Source: Symsagittifera roscoffensis (Eukaryota; Xenacoelomorpha; Acoela; Convolutidae). From it: a stretch of 64,000 nucleotides of DNA. A program made the translations under genes and the position numbers. The DNA is taken from assembly GCF_963678635.1 (NCBI RefSeq), contig NC_087070.1, positions 12,250,539 to 12,314,538 of the forward strand, given 5' to 3'. Shown here piece after piece: positions 29,740 through 40,900 of this stretch. The notes beneath the pieces were generated by a model that searched no databases, was not told the DNA's origin, and was given only the letters and a program-made list of their open reading frames with translations. Numbering within the stretch: the first letter of the stretch is position 1; every line of letters begins with the position of its first letter.

Positions 29740-31350
29740 TATTGTTGGCTTAGTTGTCTAAAATCATGGACTCGTTCGTTTTTTTGCTGCGCGCATTTTT
29801 TTCCAAAGTTGCTTTTAGTGTTTGATTTACTCCAACAATTTGTAATTTTATTACTTTAATATCGTATTTCCTTTGTTTTTTCGCTAAAAAGGATTCCTCG
29901 CCCCACTATGTTTCGGCCTATTTTATCGGTTTAAGGACCTACTTTTAGGTCTTTTCAGGGAAAACACAGTTTCAGCATTCCCTCCGCTTTTTTAAAGTTG
30001 GTTGTATGTTTACCAATCGGTGTGTTGAAATGTCTTTTTTCGTTATGGAAAATTATTTCCAAATTTATTGGAAAAGCTTAGGTTTTTCTCAGAAACTTCT
30101 GCTGCTTTTTAGAAAAGGGTACAAATTGAAAGACCGCCTACTCCTCGGTGTGCCTGCATACTTCCCTAGAGAAAAAGTCTGGGGGAATATTTGACCCTGA
30201 TTCTCAAAAACTAACCCTCTCAAATATTGAATTTTCAGTTTCAGTGAATCGAATGGTTTCGAAAAAGGGTCTGGAAATGCTGCCTCATTTTTGACAGTTT
30301 TGTGAATCTTTATGACTTCTTTCGGAAAATATCCTCTCAAATCTGATATTGTGGGTTTAATAGAGATAACGGGTAGTGGGGAGCTCCACTGCTTAAGCGG
30401 CCACTAACAAAATTGTTTGCAGAGAAATTTTTTGCCCTTGGAACAGTCTATTCAAAAAGTTAACCAAATGGTCAAAAATTTGATAGGTCTTATAGCGATA
30501 ACTTTTTAAAACGGTCCAAAATTTGAGTATTCCGATGGCCATAACTTTCTGTAAAAAAATTTGGGCTTAGCCGCTTGCGCTTATGCAGGCAGCTTTTTAA
30601 AACCGTTCTTTTTTCTGGAAAAATACCCTGCCATATCTGAGATTTTGGATTCAATTCAAAGAACGGGTTGTGGGAATTTTTCTGACAACTAAAGTTAAGG
30701 TCCTCGGAAAAGTCAAAAGTATGATTTTTTAAAAGTTTCTGTGAAAGTATCTCGAGAACTACAATCTTTTGGGTTTTTTTCTTGGGTTTTTCTCGCTAAC
30801 TATTCTGCCAAATCTGATATAGGTGTTATCGAAATAACAGGTTGTTGAAAGCCTACTTTTACAATTTACTATGTCCATTTTGTTCAAGAAAAAACTATGG
30901 CGCCTTCAAACAAGTCAAAGTTTTGAAATTTTGACAGTTTTTTGCGCGAAAACTACCGTGCCAATTCTCATGTCGTGTTTTGTCGAGAAACCCGGTTTTG
31001 GGAATCTTCTCTGCTGGTCAAGCTAAATCTTGTAAAGCTAAGCGGCCACAGTTTAATGGGGGAAAATTGATTATCTCCAAATTTGGTGCGAAGCTTTTTA
31101 CTCTTCTCACTTCTGTTAGTAGAGAAACAACTAAAGCTTTGGGCAAACTTTTGAAATCTTATTTTTCATGCCGCACCAGTAAAGCAGTGTTTATTCAATA
31201 TCAAAGACGTATCCCCAGCTTTAGCTGCGCCCCTAGACATACGAAAATTTTGGATCACCTAGTTTTTTCAACCCTTAATTTTTTTTAATATGTTTTTTCA
31301 TGCTTGTTGTATCGCAAGTGGTGCGAAGCTCCGCTTCGCTTCTTTGTTAG
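29740..31350. repeat. Dispersed repeat module, copy 2
   Basis: Same succession of landmarks as 1840-3430, diverged: 'atcatggactcg', 'tgtgcctgcatac', 'gggggaatatttgaccc', 'ccctctcaaat', several ~170-bp units, and the closing palindrome-like 'gcgaagctccgcttcgc' at about 31320. No frame is shared between the copies. Confidence 0.6.
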
Positions 31351-31904
31351 AAATTTTTTTTTCTTTTCGATATTCTGTAATGGAATGATTGAATTGTATC
31401 GCAAGTCAATTTATGATGAGCAGCTTTGAGGGCGATTTATTTTTAATGCTTTACCTGTTTCAGTAGGGATGGATTGTAAAAATTTTACTTCAAAATATTT
31501 TATAGCTAGATTTTTATGTCGTTTCGTTTGTCTGATTTGTTTAGGTCTAGTTCCTTAATAGGAGTCGACCCAAGTTTTTTTCCCTCTAGTTACTGCTCGG
31601 TATCTACTCAATTCTAATGTAATTCTCCGAGACAAAGGTATGAAATTTTTGTAGATAGTTTTTTGGACATTTTTCAAGTTATTTTTTCAGCTTATTTTGT
31701 TTTTGGAAAAAAGACCATCTTGTTTTTTTTTGTTGTATCTTTTGATTCCTTGTTTTGTAATGCTATATTTTAATTGTATCTGTTTATTGTGTTTTATTTG
31801 TAAAAGCAATATAGTTGTAAAACCTAAAATATTGATTATTTTAGATGAACTTTGTCTGTTTACTGTCCGATCTGTTCTAATGTTAGGTGATGAAGTGATT
31901 ACAA
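31351..31904 (+). promoter_or_regulatory. Upstream region and probable 5' UTR of the LYST gene
   Basis: No upstream coding exon is evident. A pyrimidine-rich stretch ending TTCTAATGTTAG at 31885 looks like a 3' splice site 20 bases before the start codon, so an intron in the 5' UTR is possible. An in-frame TGA (31896-31898) lies between that site and the ATG. Confidence 0.4.
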
Positions 31905-34900
31905 ATGTCCCAAATTGCAAGTTTGTCCAAACTTATTCTCAGTCGTCTAGCCGACCTGAAAAATAAGCCAAAATGTGAACCAATTCCTAAAACCGAATCC
32001 GATCAGCAAGATGGCAAAAAGAAAAACGATGATTTGAAAGTAGTTACTGACTTTTTTGTGAATGGCGATGGATCGAAGCTACTTTTAGATCTTTCGGCTT
32101 GTCTGACTTTCGGTGTAAATGTATCATCGGCTTCCGAGCTCACCGAAGTCCTGCTGGATATAATATCAGAACTTATACAATCAGTATCAGATAATTTGTC
32201 GCAAATCGAAAACAATGAAAGTCAAAATTGCGAAATTTGGAAAAAATTGCCAGCTGACTTTCTGGATAAACTCCTAATCCAATTTACATCTCAATATTTA
32301 GCCTCCCGAAAAGAGTTGCCCCATGAAAAAGTTTCGAAAAAACTAAGAGTGAAACAAAAACCGAAACGGTCCAAAAGTGAAGACGAGAAAAGCACTTCAG
32401 ATGATGAAAAGCCGGCTTTGAAAAAAGTAAGGAAGAGGCGGCATTTGAAATCGGGGCGAAAAGTGCTGGAAAGAACCAACGCTATTAAACTGACAAAAAG
32501 CTGCAAAAGCGGAAATTTCAAAGTTGCGACAAATAATGTCGATAGGTGTTCTCACATGAGTTACACAGCAATTGAGAAACTAAGCATCGACAACAGGACC
32601 TCGCATGTTTTAGATGAGTTCGCGCAAGTTGAGGTCAAAGAAAATCAAGAACCAAATGTCTCGAAAGATAGTTCGCGTGATGGAGTTTTGATTAGTGTAG
32701 AAAATGGCGTTGCTGCTCCTTCGAAAGTAGCAAACGATCTAATGTTTTTACCGGCTCCAGCGCTGAACCTACCCGATACCGAAAGGCAGTCGAGTTCTTT
32801 AAACGTTGATCAAGAAGTGCAAACGTCGAGACCTGTGGTCGAACTAAAAGTTCCGAAGCGCCTGGAATTAGTTCTAGATCTGAATCAGAATCTGTTCAGC
32901 TATCTCGAAAATCTGACAGTAGAAGACTCAACAGACGTGCTTAGTCTACTGTTGGCTACAATAAGTAGACTGCTTTTGTGCGAAAACACGTGCCCGAGTT
33001 CTCTGACTCGGCCTATTTGGAAGTCGGTTCTCAAATGGTGCTCGCGAATCATCAGAAACAATACCTCGTCAAAAGCAACTTCTCATTTGAAATGCATGTC
33101 CAAATTTACTTCGCTTTACATAGTAGACTTAATTTGCTCTTTCATGGTGCTAAATTTGACGATCTTCACATATGTCGTCCTGGGTGACGAAAAACGTCGT
33201 CACTCAGCCAAATCGGATCCGTTAGTTGGCTCGGATATCGATTCCACTTTTGCCGATTTGGTTTCGGCTGTCACTCGAGTTCACCAATTTAGTCTCGCAA
33301 ATATCGACGACCAGTTTGTAATCGATCGAGTTTTCGGCTGCTCATGGCGAGTTCTCTCTCTTTTCGGATACCTTTGGGACCGGAATCGAGACCTTATGAA
33401 GCATATCACAAAGCGAAGCTCGGCGTCACTCATTACGAACAGCAGTAGCATTAAGCAGATGGTACTTCTGAGACGAATTGATTTAAAAGACGATGAAATT
33501 GTTGGGAAAATAGTGAGCGTGATCAAATGTTTGGGCTCGGATCACGTGAACAATGACCATTCAACGTCGTGTCCATTCAAGATAGTGTTAGATCTTTTAG
33601 TCAGCTGCATGCCTCTTTTTCTGGAATGTGAAACGCATACCGAAGTAATCAGAACGACGCTGGACATAAAACTGTGTACATGCCAACAGTTGGAATCAAG
33701 TTTAGGATTCTTGGAGGAATTTCTGAAAAAATTGTCGAAATCTCTCATAAAACGAAATTCGAAGAAAAACGAAAATGACGAAATCGATCCGAATGTTTTC
33801 AAAAATGACAATCAAAATATGGAGTTGATAATCGCGTTTATGACCAGAATAACTTGCTATCCTGAAAACTTGTCAGACTCGAAGTTTAAGTTTTACAAAC
33901 GAATTTTGCAGAAAACAAACGAAAAAGTTCCCCGTCAGTGTCTGCAAAATTTCATTTTGAAATCCATTTCTCAGCGAGATTTTAATACCGATAATCTGTT
34001 TGCATTGTGTAGTATTATACACGTTCCAGTATTGCGGTTTCTGAAAGACAAATTGTCGAAATTTGAACTTATGAAAAGTTTTGCTGAAGGTCAGAACGAA
34101 TTTCAACTCGAAAGTTCATCTGGTGACCTAAGTAAAAAAGGTCACGCTTTGCCGCCAATGATGAAAGAGCGAATGGGAAACGACAAAAAAGTAAGCATTT
34201 GGTCTGAAAATGTCGAACGCGGTCTTCTACCGGAACTTGTGATGCGGGCTTCGAAAGATCTTCCCGTGGATTTGTTCCACTACTTGCTGAAGTTTACACA
34301 ACTGACAGTTCACTTCTTCAAAGATGCTCTAACTCGCGAACTCAACGGAATTGAAAAATCAATTGTGGAGTTTTTAGGCGTCAGGAAGCTACTAACATTA
34401 CAATTGGACTCCAATACGGTCCAAGTGGTCAGAGAAAAAGTGAAAAACTCGCGAAATATTGACTTGGCCTATTTGAAAAAATTGAAAGAGAAAGCGAGTA
34501 GATTGACTACTATGTCGAAAAACGTGGTAGAAATGATCGTCAAGTCGCTCGAATCTAAATCTATGGTTCTGCTGCTGTTTTCAAGCCATAATTTCTTCAA
34601 ACCTGCTGAGTTCGCAGCTTTATTGATTCAATGTTATCTAAACAGTGAAAATTTATCAAACCAAAAACAATCAGATTTTGTTGGTAATATCTTGCAGCCA
34701 TTGGTGCTTTTTTGTGAACATTTCAACGTCGGGTTTCTATGTTTCTCAGAAGATGTCAGAAAACTGATCTTGAAGTTGAAGAAAGAAGAAAAAGTTAGCG
34801 ACCAGAAGTTCAAAGACGAAACTGAAAGAAGTTCGTCTGAGTCGTCCGAAAACTTAGACGTCATGTCTGAATATGAATTAGTTAACACACCTTCCACTCA

Positions 34901-37900
34901 TTTTTCCAACTTGAACAATGGGCTGAAAAGAGACAGTACTATGCGCAAACGAACCCTGGCTGGGTTTTCAATCGAAAGTATATTGAAAGCAGCGGACAAA
35001 AACAAAATAGCAAACCTGCGATTTCCATTCAAACAGTCTTTCGTGATCGATTATTTCAAAGTACTGAAAAACTGTATGAAACTATTTCACGAATATTTGG
35101 CGTTAGAAAAGACACAGTTTGATGCGTGTTCGTCGGTTGAATTAGATAGTTCAAAAATAACCGAAATGATACTGACCAATTTAAGTGTAATGTTGTTCAC
35201 ATTGCCCAAAATTGAATCAAGTTGCACCCAGCCGATGGCTGCAGCTGGCCTAGGACTCCTCGTTGAAGGTTTGCACGTACTGTGCTGTGAAAAGATTATC
35301 AACTTACGCGGAATCGAACGCACGTTAGTCGAGCAGTTGTCGTCATCATTTGTTCACTCTTTAAACAACTGTTCTTTCAAGTTGGCAGTCGAATTGGTGA
35401 ACATTTTGTGGAGTTTCACTTTTTATGGAAACGAATCAGAGAAAAAACATGCAGTTTTCGGAGAGGTGTCAGAAAAAAGTGAGAGTCACGACTCTTCAAG
35501 TGAAGAGAAAATCAACAGCGAAGGACTTGCTGATGGTTCATCCGATTTGGATGAAAGTTGCGACAAGACAAGTGCCTCTAATTGTGTTCACATTGAAACT
35601 TGTTCGCCGTGCAGGCCAAAAGAACCCACTGAGTTCTGTTTCAACCCCCAAGTTCTCCCCATGTTCTTGAAAGTTCTGTTCTCTCTGAAATCGGCGGACG
35701 TGCTAAATTTCTATTTCAACAAGCTAAACTCATTTTTCAGATCGCTAAAACAGGAAAAGCTAAATATTTCTCAGAAATTCATATTCGAGACGTGCAACTT
35801 GTCGCTTTCAACGATGGCTAAATCTCTCTTTGCTAACACAGATTTGCTGATTAAAGTTCTGGAACCCCTCTTAAGTATGTTGGAAATTCTATCCAAAAAC
35901 TACGTTCTGTCTTCCGATTTGCTTTTGATTTTCCGACTTTTTCTGAACAAAACTGTTCCCAAATTAAAACTGTTAGACTACTTCGAAAAAATTGCAAAGG
36001 CATCTGAAAACGGACCCCAAACAGTTATGAAGTTTGACAGTAATAACTCCAAAATGTTCGAAGTTGTGATGAAATCAAAAGAAGTTTCCGTGCTTAGGGA
36101 TTTGAGCCAAGGCTTCAGTTGCGCCTGCTGGATCAAACCATCGTTAAACCAAACGAACCTAGAAGAGGCTTACCACAAGTTTCCCGTTAAGTTGCACATG
36201 AACGTTCACATATTCACTTTCACCACAGTCCAAAGCAAGGTTTCCTTTTTTCTCAAATCTGCCGATGAAAGTGGGAAAAAAGAGGAGAAAGGCTGGAGTT
36301 TGGTTTACATCATGTCCAGAATCAGACGCAATGTGACATCTCTAGACCATGTGCCTCCCATTGCTGGAAAAGTTGGCCTCGCGCCAGAGTTCGATTTGAA
36401 GATGGACGAATGGTGCCACGTGTTTTTCTCAGTCGACCAATCGAAAACAGTATCTTTTGTGTTCAACGGAATGTTTTCGGCTAAATGCGAAACTCCGTCA
36501 GATGAATACAGTTTGTCGGCTAGTCGAGACTTGGTGATCAGTTTAGGTGCGTGCACAATGCCGACTGACTTAAATTACGACAGACTTCCGAAAAAATCAG
36601 AGCCGAAAATATCAACGTCTGTTAGATTTTCAACATCAATTTCGATAGCAGAAAAACCGATTTGTCAGTTCGAAAAACTGTTGAAAGACGTGAAATATTC
36701 ACTTTACATAGGATGTGTGACAATTTATGATTCGCCGTTACAAAAGCGGTACGCCTTGTGCATGTGGCTCAGCGGGCCGAAAGCCTTTTTGTCGAATAAA
36801 GGAGCTCTAAAACCGCAACCAGCTCGTTATCTGACCCGAAAATCAGCCCAGTACTACTATCAAAAACAACGCCAATACGGGTCTGCTTACGGCAAAGATT
36901 TGGATAAGTTAGTCCAGAGTCTAATGATTTGTGTCGACCCGAACTCAGGTTTTGTAACGAGTTACGATAGCTGTTCCGATCAGAAGGAAAACCAAATTCC
37001 CAAGTTCAATTGTCTGCCATCATCTCACCCTTTACCCTCACATGTTCAAATTGAAAAGATTCTCAATTTTGAAAGCGCTGTTGACACAATTGGTGGTCCG
37101 AACGTCATTTTATATTTTTTTGCCGTGATCGTCGAAGATTTAAAACTGAGCGAAGACAAAATGGTTGCTGAGAACGAGCAATGCCGGGCTTTAGCTATTG
37201 CTTTGAAATATTTTTCACAAATTGTACATACAGACACTAACTTCAGAATGGACGAAGATGTTTTTGATGCGTTTGAACCTATTTTAGCCAGTCGAAATGT
37301 GATCTTTTCCGAGAAATTGGTCAACTGTTTCATCAACGCCGCTTGTGAAACTTCAAGCGAAAAAATGGAAACGCAAATTGAAGCAAAAGTGGACTTTTTG
37401 ATTAGGAACGAGGATGTGCTTCTGTTTTTCTTCAAGCACAAATCGTTGTGGACAATTGAAAGAGCGACCGTTCTCATGTATTACGTAACTCAAGTCCAAA
37501 GTTGCATAACCGAATCTAGCTCGTCAGTCATCATTCACAACCGAAATCTCATGATGGAAAAAGGCATTCTGGACTATTGCATAACGCTCATCTGGAACTG
37601 GAGCTTAAATGCGGACTTTGAGCAACTAATCGACTGTCTCATAATGTTCCTGGTTCAGCTGCTTTTGACCGACATAGAACAAGTCACAGAAAAGGAAAAG
37701 TCGCTTCAGTATTCAATCGTGGAGCAAGTAGAACAATTGATTTGCCAACTGCATCCAAACTCAAACGCATTTCTGCACCATGCCGATTCTGCATTTCAAT
37801 TCTTAGATCGGACCAAAAAACTTGTGGCAGACATTGAAAATATCAACCAAATCGAAATGAGTGGAAACCTAACCCGAAATGACGTAATAGACACTCAGAT

Positions 37901-40900
37901 TGGCCAATCGACCACGTTTAAATCAGACGTTATGTCACAGTTCTTGGATGACGTAACCAAGTCTTTTGACCCTAATGACGTAACAAGTGACGAGTTATCT
38001 TCAGATGATGCGAAATTGCGAGGCGGAACGAGTGGCAGTAATACTATTGTGTTTGACTCTGGCAACGAAACGGGAGGCACGGAAGCAACGTTTAAGAACG
38101 GCGCTTCAATCGATGAAAGCTCCCGTCTAAATGTTTCGATGTCGGAAACCATGTTGAAAGTCATAGTCAAACTATATACGCCTCAATGTTTGACTTTAGA
38201 CTTCTCAGATTTAGTGAATGTTCAACTTAAATTGGCGCCCAAATACTGGGCAGTTTTGTTCAACAATTCAGATGTTAGAGTTTCGAGCGCGCTTTTGAAC
38301 CTGGTGAGGAAAGTGTATGAAATAGCGGGCAATGCTGCTCGAGATGACTTTATTCGCTGCAAATTCTTCCATATCATTTCTTGCCAACTTTACATATCCA
38401 GACAAGTTTCGGAGGAGTTGATCCATAACGCATTAGCTCTTTTCTTTGCATCGCAGGAAATCGTCACTTATTTGAACTTTCCAGACGTTGATCCAAAAAG
38501 AGTTAAGAGTTGGCTTTCAAAGAAGTACCAGGCCATGTTCCATATCGAGGCGTTTCCTATTTTGCTGACCCTGTTTCTGAACTGCAGTACTTCGTGTTCG
38601 AATAGCCAGTGGCATTGTGAAATGGCCACTTCTCTTATGACCCTTTTCAATTCTATCTTCGCCTGCTGTGAAAAGTCACGTGGAATAATGCTCAAATTTG
38701 GTATCATACCCGCAGTCTTAAATGCCTCCATCGAAATTTTCCAAAGGCACACGTCGCCTGTAGTTTTGCACGTTTTGATGAAACATATCACCGAGTTCTT
38801 AGCGACTGTTGCGGAGTTTGCGATTTTGAGTCCAGAAACGAAAGATCAGTTTGTTTCTAATCTTCTGAGACATTTAATTGACTCTCTATGTGTCGTTTGG
38901 AACCGAGTGGCTACCATGACCACTGATGAGTATTTGAAGGACCAAATGAACATTCTGATTTTTCAAATGTTTTCATACGTTTTGAAGATTTCATTCGAAC
39001 GGCTCTTGTGTTTCAAAACAGTTTTCAACCCTCAATCACACTCTAAAACGGAAGGCAGCTTGAAACGGATGCTCTCTTTCAGCACTTCGAAAGCCGCCAA
39101 GCCGAAATTACTTCAGACCATTGCTAGCTTGGATACGTACTCAGATGAAACAGATAGTCTAACTAGTATGTCGGATAGCAGAACAAACTTAAAATTTTCG
39201 ACCGAAGACTTGACTCAAAGCTTACTTTCCTTGTCATCGTCAAACCTAATGTTTCGAAGTGCTAAAAACTTGTTCTCTGTTTCAACAAACGATCTTTTCT
39301 CGGATTTCAAAGACGAACCAAAGCCCGATACTCTTTTCATGGAGTTCAATAACGTTACAAAACTCATGACTGAAAATAAGCCGAAATTTGTGGTCGAGAA
39401 GTTCAAGTATATTTTGACAGCAATGAAGCATTTGGCGATTTTTTCACTGCCTTCAAAAATCACCTCCGAACAACATAAAGCGGATTGGTGCTTCAAGTAC
39501 CACGATTTTGCAGAATATTTCATTAAGAGGCTGCGTGAAGTTCTAAGTTCGTATTTGACAGCTGCATCGTCCACTAAATGGGTTCGAATTTTGAAAGATC
39601 TCAAGCCTGTGATGATATTATGTGTCGAACAGCTTACCCATGTTCTAATTAGCCCGGACTATTATGGCCCGATCCAAACGTTACCGTTGCTGTTTTATAC
39701 GGACCAGTTTTTCGAAGTGATTGTTAAAGCGGTCTATGGTTGTTTGTCATCGACGAAGGAAACAGAGGATATTTTATTGAATAATTTCACAAAGCAGAGG
39801 TTGGATTTAGTTTACAATGAGTGCCCAGATATTTCGTCGAGTCATAAGAAAGTGATAAGAAGATTGGAACTGTCGATCCCAATGAATTCCACCCCGTCGG
39901 CACAACAGAAACTGCTGATTTTCCCACAAAGCAGTCTTTACATGAACGGAGCACTCCAGAGAAATTTCAGCACGGAGCAATCGGCCAATTTAACATCATC
40001 GATGTCTCTAGACGAGGACAACAACTTAGGTTGGTGTAGTGCTCAGTTTTGGCGCCAAAAACGGGCATCTTGGATGTTGGAAGTTTCGGAACCCAATCAG
40101 TATTGGACTTGGACTTATTCTGAACTGCATGAAAGTATAATCCAAGCTGCGATTGCTGTTGAAACTCCGCTTTCGAGAGAGTGGCTAGAAACGCAAGCTA
40201 GATTTCTGAAACGAAAAAGTGAGAACCCTCAGAACTTGAAACTATTAGCTTATGGGGTCAATTCAGTGACGCATCCAGGAGCAGTATGGCACGAAAGCTC
40301 AAAAGGGTGTCAATTTTGGCAACTTGACCAAACCGAAGGCCCTTTGAGAGCTAAAAAGCGACTGGAGATGTGTATGCTAAACGTAAATCCGAGACATCTG
40401 CGTGGTGACTCAAATGATTTTATTAAAAAAGACGATAAATTAACGAAAACTTTGACGAAGTCAGCGATGTCCAACAGCTCAATTGTAAACGAAAAGACAG
40501 GGTACCTCGAGTACATTTTCAGCAAATCTTCTGTCCCGAGTACAGCCTTCTCTTTTTCGTCTATGTCCACGACCCGAAGAGCCGACCAAAACCCCGACTA
40601 TGAGCACGACTCCAATCTGGGAATTGTAGCGACGTATCCTTGCAACAGAATTCTACCTTACTGTGAAATTTCAGGCGAAGTTCTAATCAGTGACGTAAAC
40701 TTATTCTTCTGGCCGAACACTTCGACTTCATTAGCTTCCTCGACGTTCAACTCTGCCCTGATTGGTTCAAATAGCACAGAGGATTTCAAATGGCCCTACA
40801 CCAGTATACGCGAAGTGCACGAAAGGTTGTACTCGTTGAAAGATTGTGGCATCGAAATTTTTTTCACGTCGGGCTTAAGTTGCATGCTGTCTTTCGAGGA